Origin: Streptomyces sp. CB01580
GTDB taxonomy: Bacteria > Actinomycetota > Actinomycetes > Streptomycetales > Streptomycetaceae
Assembly (NCBI RefSeq): GCF_001905795.1
Contig: NZ_LIXJ01000032.1
Span: 1 to 64,000 of the forward strand
Length of the DNA: 64,000 nt
Direction of reading: 5' to 3'
Positions 8,848 through 17,720 of this stretch are shown in pieces. Numbering within the stretch: position 1 is the first letter of the stretch; each line of letters begins with the position of its first letter. The notes under the pieces were generated by a model, which saw only the letters and a program-made list of their open reading frames with translations, was not told the DNA's origin and searched no databases. The position numbers were made by a program, and so were the translations under genes.

Positions 8848-9609
8848 ATGAGTACCTTCCGCAGCCGCTCCGCCGTCCTCGCCGCCGCGACCACCGCCGT
8901 GCTCGCCCTGGCCCTCACCGCCTGCGGCGGCAACGACGACACCGGCACGAAGTCCGCCGGCCCGGCGAACGACGCCGCAGCGGCTGCCGCCTCGGCGGAC
9001 TCCTCCCAGTCCGCCACCGACGGGACGACCACGACCACCGCGAAGTCCGGCGACGCCGCGCAGAACACCGGCACCACGAAGACGGGCGCCTCGAAGACCG
9101 GCACGTCCAACGGCAGCGCCAAGACGGGGGGCGGCAACACCAGCGACAGCTACGCCTACGCGCACCCGTGCAAGAGCGGGGACCTGTCGGTGCGCGTGTA
9201 CCCCCGTCAGGGCTCGGCCACCCAGCACGTGATCGAGGTCAACAACGTCGGCGCCAACTCCTGCGGCCTGAGTTACTTCCCGCAGGTCAGCCTGGGCGCC
9301 GCGAAGGCCTCGGACCACAGCGGGGACGTCCAGCCGAAGGTTCCCGGTGGCCTGGGCGGCGCACCGGCCTACCCGGTCAAGCCGAAGACGGCCGCCATCG
9401 CGGTGATCGACCTCAACCCGAAGGGCGGCGACGGCATGACCTGGATCAACGAGATGAACGTGCTCGCCGACGGCGACCACATGCCCAACGCGGACACGCA
9501 GAACTTCGACCTCGGCCCCGATGTGAAGGTGCTCGACCCGAAGCTCGGCCTGTACCGGAGCACGGTCGCCGACGCGGTGAGCTCCATGAAGCGGGCGGGC
9601 ACCTCCTGA
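8848..9609 (+). CDS. Secreted lipoprotein, DUF4232-like
   Basis: 253 aa. The signal peptide ends in a lipobox Leu-Thr-Ala-Cys, with the lipidated Cys26. Residues 30-105 are a Ser/Thr/Gly/Lys-rich linker expected to span the wall. Residues about 110-250 form a compact beta-rich domain of the DUF4232 type: an early His-Pro-Cys, then ANSCGLSYFPQV, with the two cysteines probably paired. The function of this domain is unknown. The start is supported by GGGGGA 7 bases upstream. The stop faces the convergent NHL gene across a shared hairpin. Confidence 0.88.
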   Translation: MSTFRSRSAVLAAATTAVLALALTACGGNDDTGTKSAGPANDAAAAAASADSSQSATDGTTTTTAKSGDAAQNTGTTKTGASKTGTSNGSAKTGGGNTSDSYAYAHPCKSGDLSVRVYPRQGSATQHVIEVNNVGANSCGLSYFPQVSLGAAKASDHSGDVQPKVPGGLGGAPAYPVKPKTAAIAVIDLNPKGGDGMTWINEMNVLADGDHMPNADTQNFDLGPDVKVLDPKLGLYRSTVADAVSSMKRAGTS

Positions 9610-9676
9610 CCCGCTGAGCCGGGCCGTACGACGGGCCCCGCGGGACGCGCGGCCCCGCCTCGCCGTGGACACCGCA

Positions 9677-9706
9677 CCCGGACGCGGAAGGCCCTCCGCG
9701 TCCGGG
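9677..9706. terminator. Bidirectional terminator hairpin
   Basis: A perfect 12-bp stem (9677-9688 with 9695-9706) with a 6-base loop, placed between convergent genes. It can end both transcripts. Confidence 0.75.
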
Positions 9707-9720
9707 GCTCCGTCGCGCCG

Positions 9721-11559
9721 TCAGGCCCGCTCCTGCTCCTGCTCGTCCAGCCCTGCCAGCACCAGCGGCAGCCGGGGCGTTCCCTCCGTGCTCACGCGGA
9801 CGGGGACACCCCAGTCCTGTTGGTGGACGTGGCAGGCCGGGTACTCGTTCGACGGGTCGTCGTCGCAGGAGGCGGCCATCGCGGAGACGTGCAGCACCCC
9901 CTCGGTGATCCCGTCGGCCAGGACCAGGTCGCGGAAGAGGTCGCTGCCGGCACCGGCCCCCTCCGCCAGGAGTTCCGGCGGGGTCGCGGAGACCAGCAGC
10001 CGCGTCGACGGGCCGTACCGGGTGTCCAGCTTCTGCCCGGCGGGCGCCCGGAAGACCACGTCGAGCCGGAGCGTGCCGGGAGCGATCTCGGTGGCGGCGC
10101 GCTGCGTGCGGTGCGCCCGGTCGGCGACGCGGACGGCCTCCTCGGGCAGCCGCAGCCGGGTCAGCCGGTGCCGGGCGGACTCGACGACCACGAGGTCGCC
10201 GTCGACCAGCACGGCGTCGCTGGGCTCGCGCAGATCCGTGGCCAGGGTGGTGACCTCGCCGCTCGCGGGGTCGTAGCGCCGCAGCGCGTGGTTGTACGTG
10301 TCGCAGACGGCGACGGACCCGTCGGGCAGGGCGGTCACCCCCAGCGGATGCTGGAACAGCGCCTGGTCCGCGGCACCGTCGCGGTGCCCGAAGTCGAAGA
10401 GGCCGGTGCCGACGGCCGTACGGACGGCGAAGCCGGTGCCGTCGCGCTCGACGTACCGGAGCGCCGACGTCTCCGAGTCCGCGACCCACAGCCGTTCCCC
10501 GTCCGCCGACACGGCGAGCCCCGAGGGCTGGGCGAACCACGCCTCCTCGGCCGTCCCGTCGACCAGGCCCTCGTTGGTCGTGCCCGCCGCGACCCGCACG
10601 GTCTCCGTCGCGGGGTCGTAGGTCCACAACTGGTGGACCCCCGCCATGGCGATCCACAGCCGGTCCGCGAACCAGGCGACGTCCCAGGGCGAGGAGAGGT
10701 CGACCTCGCGGGCCGGGCCGGACGTCGGCGTTCCCTGCCACCACTGGCGGCCGGTACCGGCGAGGGTCGTCACCGTTCCCGTGGCGCGGTCCAGGGCCCG
10801 GACGGCGTGATTCACCGTGTCCGCGACCGCGATCCGGCCGTCGGGCAGCACGGCGAGTCCCTGCGGTTCGGAGAACCGGGCCTCGTCCGCCGAGCCGTCG
10901 GCATACCCCCGGTCGCCGGTGCCGACGTGGCGGCGCACCGTCTCGCCGTCGGCTTCCAGCTCGACCAGGCGGTGGCGGGTGGTGTCGGAGACGAGGAAGC
11001 CCCCGTCGGGCAGGAGCAGTGCCTTGCCGGGAAACCGCAGATGCGTGGCGACCGGCTCGGGCGGGACGTAGGGGCCGTCGCCACGCCGCAGCGTGCCCTT
11101 CGCCGCGTGCTCGGTCTCCAGCTCCTCGACCAGCTTCTCGATGGCGTGCGCGTGGCCCTCGCCCGCGTGCTGCGCGACGACGTAGCCCTCGGGGTCGATG
11201 ACGACCAGGGTGGGCCAGGCCCGTACGGCGTACTGCTTCCAGGTCGCCAGCTCCGGGTCGTCGAGGACCGGGTGCCGGACCTCGTACCGCTCGACCGCGT
11301 CGACGACCGCCTCGTGCTCGGCCTCGTGGACGAACTTCGGCGAGTGGACCCCGATGATCACGACGGTGTCGCGGTGCTTCTCCTCCAGCTCGCGCAGCTC
11401 GTCGAGGACGTGCAGACAGTTCACGCAGCAGAAGGTCCAGAAGTCCAGGACGACGATGCGCCCTCGCAGGTCAGCAAGGGTGTACTGCCGGTCTCCCGTA
11501 TTGAGCCAGCCGCCCTTGCCGATCAGTTCGGGGGCCCTGACGCGTGCACGTGTTGCCAT
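9721..11559 (-). CDS. NHL repeat-containing thioredoxin-fold protein (NHLRC2-like)
   Basis: 612 aa. Residues about 10-160 are a TlpA/thioredoxin-like domain with the unusual FWTFCCVNC motif that is typical of NHLRC2-like proteins. Residues about 170-500 carry successive NHL beta-propeller blades (for example LAVLPDGRIAVADTVNHAV and LGVTALPDGSVAVCDTYNH). A C-terminal beta domain follows. No signal peptide is seen, so the protein is cytosolic, probably a redox or scaffold protein; the bacterial substrate is unknown. ATG 11559 begins the conserved MATRARVRAPEL region. No strong ribosome site precedes it, and longer starts would run through low-complexity sequence. Confidence 0.9.
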   Translation of the reverse strand: MATRARVRAPELIGKGGWLNTGDRQYTLADLRGRIVVLDFWTFCCVNCLHVLDELRELEEKHRDTVVIIGVHSPKFVHEAEHEAVVDAVERYEVRHPVLDDPELATWKQYAVRAWPTLVVIDPEGYVVAQHAGEGHAHAIEKLVEELETEHAAKGTLRRGDGPYVPPEPVATHLRFPGKALLLPDGGFLVSDTTRHRLVELEADGETVRRHVGTGDRGYADGSADEARFSEPQGLAVLPDGRIAVADTVNHAVRALDRATGTVTTLAGTGRQWWQGTPTSGPAREVDLSSPWDVAWFADRLWIAMAGVHQLWTYDPATETVRVAAGTTNEGLVDGTAEEAWFAQPSGLAVSADGERLWVADSETSALRYVERDGTGFAVRTAVGTGLFDFGHRDGAADQALFQHPLGVTALPDGSVAVCDTYNHALRRYDPASGEVTTLATDLREPSDAVLVDGDLVVVESARHRLTRLRLPEEAVRVADRAHRTQRAATEIAPGTLRLDVVFRAPAGQKLDTRYGPSTRLLVSATPPELLAEGAGAGSDLFRDLVLADGITEGVLHVSAMAASCDDDPSNEYPACHVHQQDWGVPVRVSTEGTPRLPLVLAGLDEQEQERA

Positions 11560-11584
11560 GTCGACAGTCAACAGCACCGCGGCC

Positions 11585-11705
11585 CGCACGCATTCCGGAG
11601 GGTGCGCGCGGGCCGAAAGGTGCGCGCGAGCCCGGAGGGTCCACATGTTCCGGAGGCGGCGTCCGCGTGTTCCCGGGGTCCGCGTGTTCCGGAGGGTCAT
11701 GGGGG
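11585..11705. repeat. Degenerate GC-rich repeats in divergent intergenic region
   Basis: About 120 bp of short related units (GGAGGGTGCGCGCG, GGTCCGCGTGTTCC and variants) between the NHL gene and the LURP-one-like gene. Both promoters must lie here, but no clear -10/-35 pair can be named. Confidence 0.4.
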
Positions 11706-11717
11706 AACCTATGGGCC

Positions 11718-12209
11718 ATGAGATTCCAGGTGCGGGAACGCCTCTTCGGCATCGGTGACGACTACTGGATCGAGGACACGGACGGCCGCAAGGTCTTCCT
11801 CGTCGACGGCAAGGCCATGCGGCTGCGGGACACCTTCGAGCTGAAGGACAGCGAGGGCCGTGTACTGGTCGAAATCCATCAGAAGCTGTTCAGCCTCCGC
11901 GACACGATGCTCATCGAGCGCGGCGGCGAACAGCTCGCCACGATCAGGCGCAAGCGACTGTCGCTGCTGCGCAACCACTACCGGGTCACGCTGGTCGACG
12001 GCACCGAGCTGGACGTCAGCGGCCGGATCCTCGACCGCGAATTCGCCGTCGAGTACGACGGGGAGCTGCTGGCCCAGATCTCGCGGCGCCTGCTGACCGT
12101 CCGCGACACCTACGGCATCGACATCGTGCGGGAGGACGCCGACGCGGCACTGCTCATTGCCGTGTCGGTGTGCGTCATCGTGCTCGCGGAGAAGGAGCAC
12201 GAGGGCTGA
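11718..12209 (+). CDS. LURP-one-related (Tubby/scramblase-fold) protein
   Basis: 163 aa, full length for the bacterial LURP-one-related (DUF567) family. It begins MRFQVRERLF and alternates short beta strands (DYWIEDTDGRKVFLVDGKA, LRDTFELKD, LLRNHYRVTLVDGTELDV). It ends in a hydrophobic helix AALLIAVSVCVIVLA, as expected for the single central helix of the Tubby-like barrel. The molecular role in bacteria is not known; membrane phosphoinositide or scramblase functions in eukaryotes should not be transferred. ATG 11718 is preceded by a GGGGGA about 15 bases upstream, which is distant. Confidence 0.88.
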   Translation: MRFQVRERLFGIGDDYWIEDTDGRKVFLVDGKAMRLRDTFELKDSEGRVLVEIHQKLFSLRDTMLIERGGEQLATIRRKRLSLLRNHYRVTLVDGTELDVSGRILDREFAVEYDGELLAQISRRLLTVRDTYGIDIVREDADAALLIAVSVCVIVLAEKEHEG

Positions 12210-12261
12210 CCCGGTTCCGCTCGGCTCGATCAGGACCGACCCGGCCCGGCCCAGCTCGGGC

Positions 12262-12297
12262 CGGGCCCGGTCCGCGCGTACGGGCGGACCGGGCCCG
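12262..12297. terminator. Bidirectional terminator hairpin
   Basis: A perfect 14-bp stem (12262-12275 with 12284-12297) and 8-base loop, between convergent genes and ending only 3 bases before the nitrilase stop. Confidence 0.75.
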
Positions 12298-12300
12298 TGG

Positions 12301-13101
12301 CTACGCGCTGGCCGGGGGCGGGGTCAGTCCGAGCCGACGGTCCTTGAGCGCGGGGAACTGTTCGCGGGTCGTCGCCACCTTCTCCGGATCGAACTCCACG
12401 CTCAGCACTTCCTCCTCCGCACCCGCCTCGGCGAGCGTCTCGCCCCAGGGGTCGACGACGATGCTGTGGCCGGCCTGCGGGACCCCGCCGTGGGTGCCCG
12501 CGGTGGCGACGGCCAGGACGTATGCCTGGTTCTCGACGGCGCGGGCCCGGGCCAGCAGCGTCCAGTGCGAGCGGCGCCGCTCGGGCCAGCCCGCCGCGAC
12601 GACCAGGGTCTCGGCACCCGCGTCCACCAGGCCCCGGAACAGCTCAGGGAAGCGCAGGTCGTAACAGGTGGCGAGGCCCAGCGTGGTCTGCGGCAGGTCC
12701 ACCGTGACCAGTTCGTCGCCCGCGCCCATCATGACCGCCTCGCCCCGGTCGAAGCCGAAGCGGTGGATCTTGCGGTACGCGGCGGCCCGTTCGCCCTCGG
12801 GCGTGAAGACGAGCGCGGTGTTGTAGAGCGTGCCGTCGGGCGCGCGCTCGACGAAGGAGCCCGCGTGCAGCCAGACCCCGGCGTCCGCCGCGGCCTTCGC
12901 CATGATGGTGTGGGTGGGCCCCTGGAGCGGTTCGGCCTCGTCCCGGAAGGAGTCGTAGGCGAAGGCTCCGACCGGCCAGAGCTCGGGCAGGACCACCAGA
13001 TCCGCGCCACGCTGGGCGGAGACCAGCGAAGCCGCACGCTGCCTGCGGGAATCGACGGATTCGTCCGGGTCTACTGCGATCTGGATGAGGGAGGCGCGCA
13101 C
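12301..13101 (-). CDS. Carbon-nitrogen hydrolase (nitrilase superfamily)
   Basis: 266 aa. The Glu-Lys-Cys triad is complete: Glu40 in VVLPELWP, Lys111 in YRKIH and Cys146 in TCYDLRFPE. The set is closest to omega-amidase/Nit-type amidases that hydrolyse small amides such as alpha-ketoglutaramate or deaminated glutathione, but substrate choice is inference. The start is GTG at 13101, beginning MRASLIQIAV as in homologues; the ribosome site is weak. It is divergent from the isomerase-family gene across 170 bases. Confidence 0.92.
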   Translation of the reverse strand: MRASLIQIAVDPDESVDSRRQRAASLVSAQRGADLVVLPELWPVGAFAYDSFRDEAEPLQGPTHTIMAKAAADAGVWLHAGSFVERAPDGTLYNTALVFTPEGERAAAYRKIHRFGFDRGEAVMMGAGDELVTVDLPQTTLGLATCYDLRFPELFRGLVDAGAETLVVAAGWPERRRSHWTLLARARAVENQAYVLAVATAGTHGGVPQAGHSIVVDPWGETLAEAGAEEEVLSVEFDPEKVATTREQFPALKDRRLGLTPPPASA

Positions 13102-13271
13102 ACTACCACCGTCCTGGCATTCGAGCCGTCAACACGGGCCTACGATCGTCACACGAAAGCACTGCCGGGGTGCCTGCTCGCAGCGTAACTTAGCGATCGA
13201 ACCTCCCACGCAGTCCGCCGCCCGCGCCCAGCACTCCAGCCCATGCACCGCAGAACCGCACGAGGGGTCCC

Positions 13272-14096
13272 GTGACCGTCCATCCCAGCCTTCAGAACTA
13301 CGCCGATGCCTGGACCCACTCCATCGAGGCGATAGCCGAGCTGGTGAAGCCGCTCGCCGAAGGGGAGTGGAACGGCCGTACGCCGTGTCCCGCCTGGTCC
13401 GTGCGCGACATCGTGTCGCACATCATCGGCATGGAGTCCGAACAGCTCGGAGATCCGCGCCCGATCCACTCACTGCCGCGCGACCTGTACCACATGCAGA
13501 ACGACCTGGCCCGCTACATGGAGATGCAGGTCGACGTGCGGCGCCACCACACCTCGCCGGAGATGCTCGCCGAACTGGAGTACACGATCATTCGGCGCGC
13601 CCGTCAGCTCCGCAACGAGAACCGTGCCCCCGAGACCATGGTCCGCGCGCCGCTCGGCACCGAGCAGACCCTCGAACTGGCCCTGCGGATGCGGGCCTTC
13701 GACGTCTGGGTGCATGAGCAGGACCTGCGGGTGGCGCTGGGCCGACCCGGCAACCTGGACTCGCCCGGGGCCACCATCGTCCGGGACGTCCTGCTGGAGG
13801 CGTTGCCGAAGGTGGTCGCCAAGGACGCGGGCGCGCCGCCGCATTCGGCGGTGGTGATCGATGTGAACGGCCCGGTGGAGTTCCTGCGCACGGTCAGGGT
13901 CAACGCGGAGGGCCGGGGTTCGGTGGACGGTTCGCCGTCGCTCGGGCCCGCCGTGACCCTGGCGATGGACTGGGAGACGTACTCCCGGCTGGCCTGCGGG
14001 CGGATGCGCGCGGGCGCGGTGCCGGACCGCGTCAAGGTCGAGGGCGACCAGGACCTGGCGGACGCGATCCTGCGGAACTTCGCCGTGACGCCGTGA
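13272..14096 (+). CDS. Maleylpyruvate isomerase family mycothiol-dependent enzyme
   Basis: 274 aa. A DinB-like four-helix N-terminal domain (about 1-165) has metal-ligand candidates His50 (VRDIVSHIIGMESE) and a second His/Glu set in FDVWVHEQDLR. A C-terminal SCP2-like/MDMPI domain (about 175-270) follows. Family members use mycothiol and a divalent metal for isomerisation or thiol transfer. The actual substrate is not evident, and no aromatic gentisate genes are adjacent. GTG start at 13272 with a weak GGGGTC upstream; no alternative start keeps the N-terminal helix. Confidence 0.88.
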   Translation: MTVHPSLQNYADAWTHSIEAIAELVKPLAEGEWNGRTPCPAWSVRDIVSHIIGMESEQLGDPRPIHSLPRDLYHMQNDLARYMEMQVDVRRHHTSPEMLAELEYTIIRRARQLRNENRAPETMVRAPLGTEQTLELALRMRAFDVWVHEQDLRVALGRPGNLDSPGATIVRDVLLEALPKVVAKDAGAPPHSAVVIDVNGPVEFLRTVRVNAEGRGSVDGSPSLGPAVTLAMDWETYSRLACGRMRAGAVPDRVKVEGDQDLADAILRNFAVTP

Positions 14097-14170
14097 GGCC
14101 CTGCCACGTCGCCCTACGGCGTGGGGTCCTGGCGCCCTGACGCCTCCTCCGGCAGCACCCGTGCCACCGA

Positions 14171-14213
14171 GGTCGGCGGCGCCCGTCGAACGAGAACGGG
14201 CGCGCCGCCGACC
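14171..14213. terminator. Hairpin between convergent genes
   Basis: A 15-17 bp GC stem with one 2-base bulge (left arm GGTCGGCGGCGCCCGT). It is about midway between the isomerase-family and MFS genes and probably terminates both. Confidence 0.55.
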
Positions 14214-14326
14214 CGGCGCGACGGGCACCACTCGGCCACAGAGCCGGACCCGAGCGGGCGGACGGATCGCACGAGCCGACGGGCCCGGACGGCCGCACGG
14301 CACGTGGGTCACACCGATCGCACCAG

Positions 14327-15637
14327 TCACACCGGTACGTGCACGGCCTCCACGCGGCTGATCACGTGCTGTTCGCGCTCGCGGTGCGTGGCCCGGGAGT
14401 GCAGCCGCAGGATCTGTACGACACCGAGCGTCTCCAGCACGAAGACCGAGGCGAACGCGATCCGGTAGTCGTCACCGGTGCTGTCCAGCAGCACACCGAT
14501 GGCGAACAGCGTGGTCATCGAGGCGATGAAGCCGCCCATGTTGACGATGCCCGACGCCGTGCCCTGTCGCTCCGGCGGGTTCGCGGGCCGCGCGAAGTCG
14601 AAGCCGATCATCGACGCGGGACCGCAGGCGCCGAGCACCACGCACAGGACGATCAGCAGCCACATCGGAGCCTGGCCGCCCGGGAAGAAGATGACCGACG
14701 CCCAGAGCAGTGCCGTCACCGCGACCGTCCCCAGGGCCAGCGGGGCACGGGCCGCGTGGTGCCGGGCGATGACCTGCCCGTAGACGAGCCCGAACGCCAT
14801 GTTGGAGAGCACCACCAGGGTCAGCAGCTCACCGGCGGTGGACCGGCTGAGTCCCTGCGCCTCCACCAGGAACGGCAGCCCCCACAGCAGCAGGAACACC
14901 ATGGCCGGGAACTGCGTGGTGAAGTGCACCCACATGCCGAGCCGGGTGCCCGGTTCCCGCCAGGCGGCGGCGATCTGCTTGCGTACGAAGGCCGCACCCG
15001 CGTGCGCGACGGGCGGCGGCTCGTGCCCCTCGGGGTGGTCCTTCAGGAACAGGAGCAGGAGCACCAGGACGACGACCCCGGCGACGGAGCTGCCGACGAA
15101 GGTGGTGGTCCAGCCGAGTCCGTGCAGGGCCCGCGCGATGAAGAGTGTCGAGACGAGGTTGCCCGCCATCCCGAACAGCGCGGCGACCTGGCCGATCAGC
15201 GGACCGCGCCGGGCCGGGAACCAGCGGGCGCCCAGCCGCAGCACGCTGATGAACGTCATCGCGTCGCCGCAGCCGAGCAGGGCCCTGGAAGCCAGTGCCA
15301 TGCCGTACGAGGGCGAGAGGGCGAAGCCGAGCTGCCCGATCGTGAACAGGACGGCCCCGAAAGCAAGGACCCTCTTCGTGCCGAGCCGGTCGACCATCAG
15401 GCCGACAGGTATCTGCATGCCCGCGTAGACGAGCAGCTGAAGGATGGAGAACGTGGAGAGCGCGGAGGCGTTGACGTGGAACCGGTCGGCGGCATCGAGT
15501 CCGGCGACGCCCAGGCTGGTACGGAAGATGATGGCGACGAAGTAGACGGCCACCCCGATGCCCCACACCCATAGGGCACGCCGGCCGCCGGGTGGATCGC
15601 CGGGCAGGGAAAGGGTGGGAGCGACGCCCGAGCTCAC
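14327..15637 (-). CDS. MFS transporter
   Basis: 436 aa with about 12 hydrophobic segments. The cytoplasmic loop between helices 2 and 3 carries the MFS signature (GLMVDRLGTKRVL). It starts at GTG 15637, whose first bases overlap the TGA of the upstream GntR gene (GTGA), so the two are translationally coupled. The shape fits the anion:cation (organic-acid) symporter branch of MFS more than drug-efflux types, which is inference. The GntR partner suggests it imports or exports the regulator's ligand. Confidence 0.92.
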   Translation of the reverse strand: MSSGVAPTLSLPGDPPGGRRALWVWGIGVAVYFVAIIFRTSLGVAGLDAADRFHVNASALSTFSILQLLVYAGMQIPVGLMVDRLGTKRVLAFGAVLFTIGQLGFALSPSYGMALASRALLGCGDAMTFISVLRLGARWFPARRGPLIGQVAALFGMAGNLVSTLFIARALHGLGWTTTFVGSSVAGVVVLVLLLLFLKDHPEGHEPPPVAHAGAAFVRKQIAAAWREPGTRLGMWVHFTTQFPAMVFLLLWGLPFLVEAQGLSRSTAGELLTLVVLSNMAFGLVYGQVIARHHAARAPLALGTVAVTALLWASVIFFPGGQAPMWLLIVLCVVLGACGPASMIGFDFARPANPPERQGTASGIVNMGGFIASMTTLFAIGVLLDSTGDDYRIAFASVFVLETLGVVQILRLHSRATHREREQHVISRVEAVHVPV

Positions 15638-16380
15638 CGGTCCTCACCCCTGACCAGCACCTTGACCCGGCCCACGTGGCGCCGTACGACCTGCGCGGCG
15701 CCGTCCGCGTCGCCGGACCTGATCGCCTCCAGCAGCTCACCGTGCTCGGTGATGTTCGCGGCGATCCTGCCCGGATGCGCCTCCATGACGGCGACCCCCA
15801 TCCTCAGCTGACGGTCCCTCAACTGGTCGTAGAGACGGGCGAGAATGTCGTTGCCCGCGTTGCGCACGATCTCCGCGTGGAAACAGCGGTCCTTCACGGA
15901 CACCGCGGCCAGGTCGCCCTCATGGGCCAACTGCCGCTGCTCGTCCAGTAGTTCTTCGAGCCGCTCGATCAACCGCGCCGAGGCGGGAACGGCCTTGCGG
16001 GCCGCGAACTCCTCGACCAGCAGCCTGGTCTCCACCACGTCGGCTATCTCCTGCGCGGAGACGGCGAGCACGAGAGCGCCCTTCTTGGGGTAGAGCTTGA
16101 GCAGCCCCTCGACCTCCAGCCGGAGCAGCGCCTCACGCACCGGGGTGCGCGACACCCCGACCGCCTCGGCGAGATGACCCTCGGTGAGCAGCGTGCCGCC
16201 CTCGTAGCGGCGGTTCAGCACCGCTTCCTTGACGTGGGCGTAGACGCGCTCGGCCGCGGGCGGCTGCTTGGCCTCCCTCGTCGGCTTGGCCGACTTCGCA
16301 GACGCCTTCACGGCGGTCTTCACGGTGGACTCGGTTGCGGGCTCGGCAGGGATCTTCACGACGGGGAGAGGGGAAGGCAT
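15634..16380 (-). CDS. GntR family transcriptional regulator, FCD type
   Basis: 248 aa. A Lys/Ala/Thr-rich N-terminal stretch of about 40 residues precedes the winged helix (AAERVYAHVKEAVLNRRYEGG... VSRTPVREALLRL) and an all-helical FCD effector domain with metal-ligand candidates in DRCFHAEIVRNAGN and EHGELL. FCD regulators usually repress catabolic or transport genes and release DNA on binding an organic acid. ATG 16380 is chosen. A GTG two codons upstream is equally possible, and neither has a ribosome site, suggesting a leaderless transcript. It is the first gene of a two-gene unit with the MFS transporter. Confidence 0.9.
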   Translation of the reverse strand: MPSPLPVVKIPAEPATESTVKTAVKASAKSAKPTREAKQPPAAERVYAHVKEAVLNRRYEGGTLLTEGHLAEAVGVSRTPVREALLRLEVEGLLKLYPKKGALVLAVSAQEIADVVETRLLVEEFAARKAVPASARLIERLEELLDEQRQLAHEGDLAAVSVKDRCFHAEIVRNAGNDILARLYDQLRDRQLRMGVAVMEAHPGRIAANITEHGELLEAIRSGDADGAAQVVRRHVGRVKVLVRGEDR

Positions 16381-16382
16381 GC

Positions 16383-16414
16383 GCACATGATAGATACAAC
16401 ATGCGTACATCATG
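16383..16414 (-). promoter_or_regulatory. AT-rich promoter/operator of gntR
   Basis: Directly upstream of the GntR start is an unusually AT-rich run reading GCATGTTGTATCTATCATG on the minus strand, with TGATGTACGCATG beside it. TTGTATCTATCA resembles a GntR-family half-site pair, so autoregulation is plausible; TATCTA could also serve as a -10. Confidence 0.4.
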
Positions 16415-16581
16415 AAAATCGTCCAATCTACGGACCCGGCCGGGACGCATCCCGGACGGACGCGGGTCGAGATCAGGACGGGCGAAACCTCGCCGCCCCT
16501 CCTCGATGTGATGAAAGTTCCCGCTTCCGTGGGCATCCGAGCTTTGCTCCGCTTTACGTTCCGCTACGGAGGTGGTTTCCG

Positions 16582-17580
16582 ATGACCACGGAAAACGCGA
16601 CGGAAGCGACCGGCGCAGCGGGACGGAATGTTGTACGGCCGGACGCGATCGACATCAGCGACTTCGTCCACGGGGCGACCGGAGCCCGCATCCGGCGACT
16701 GACGATGCCGGACGGGGAGCACTGGTTTCCGGCGGTGGACGTGTGCAAGCACCTGGGATACACGAACCCCCGGAAGACTCTCCTCGACCACGTACCAGAG
16801 ACGCACCGGGACATTCTCGAGAACCTAACTGGAGGTTACGGTCTCAGCGTTCCCGCAGGCAGGGAGTGGCGTCGAGACATGAATCTCATCGATCTGCGAG
16901 GGCTGCTCCACCTCGTCAACGGCTGCACGAAGCCCTCGTGCCGGCCGTTCAAGGAGTGGGTGGTCGATGTCGTGGTCACTGTCCAGCGAGAGGGCTCGTA
17001 CTCTCTCGCCGGTCCTCGCACTGTCTCGCCGGAACCGGCCGCGCCCGCCCCCACCGTCGTCCACGCCCTGCCGGACCGGGTGGCCGAGGCGATCGCCCGC
17101 CTTGAGGAACGGAACATCCGGCTGGACGAGCAGTTCGCAGCCGCACAGCGTGAAACCCTGCGCGCGCAGCAGGCCACCGCACGCGCCCTGGAACGTATCG
17201 CCGACCGCCTCGACACCCTGTTCGCCACCGGCGACGTGTCGGCCCCGCCCCTCAATCACCCCCACGCCGTCGCCGTACCACCGCAGCCGGCGCCACAGCC
17301 ACGCCCCCGACCTGTCCGTCCCACGGCCGAGGCCGTCCTCGACGACTGGCGGTCCCGCATGTCGGTCACGGAGGACGTATGGGCCGTCGCCGTCAGCATC
17401 GCCCCCGTACTGGCGGCGGAGGGTGAACTGGCCCAGCCACTCGAATCGATCGCCGACCGCACGGGCCTCACCGTGCATCGCGTCAACGAGTGCCTGCGGT
17501 TCATGCGCAAGCACGCCTGCCTGCACCCCCACGGCGTCACACACGACGGCTCACCGATCTATCTCCTCAATCGCCCTTGA
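16582..17580 (+). CDS. BRO-N domain protein (phage antirepressor-like)
   Basis: 332 aa. Residues about 20-130 match a BRO-N/prophage antirepressor domain: an IRRLTMPDGEHWFPAVDVCKHLGY core, then TNPRKTLLDHV and LIDLRGLLHLV. A helical segment (about 160-220, LEERNIRLDEQFAAAQRETL) looks like a coiled coil. A Pro-rich linker leads to a C-terminal winged-helix-like region (TGLTVHRVNECLRFMRKHAC). In phages such proteins counter repressors or bind DNA. Here it is a single chromosomal copy with no visible prophage genes around it. The ribosome site is exceptionally strong (ACGGAGGTGG, 6 bases before ATG 16582). Confidence 0.85.
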   Translation: MTTENATEATGAAGRNVVRPDAIDISDFVHGATGARIRRLTMPDGEHWFPAVDVCKHLGYTNPRKTLLDHVPETHRDILENLTGGYGLSVPAGREWRRDMNLIDLRGLLHLVNGCTKPSCRPFKEWVVDVVVTVQREGSYSLAGPRTVSPEPAAPAPTVVHALPDRVAEAIARLEERNIRLDEQFAAAQRETLRAQQATARALERIADRLDTLFATGDVSAPPLNHPHAVAVPPQPAPQPRPRPVRPTAEAVLDDWRSRMSVTEDVWAVAVSIAPVLAAEGELAQPLESIADRTGLTVHRVNECLRFMRKHACLHPHGVTHDGSPIYLLNRP

Positions 17581-17720
17581 CCTTCCGCCGACACTTCCTT
17601 GACTCCAAAATTGCCCCAGAAATCCCGGGAATCAGCACATCCTTTCCCTCCCCCGGTGAGTCACATCACCGGCGGCACCTTCATGTGGCCGCATTTCAGG
17701 GGCATTTGGGAGCACTCAAG

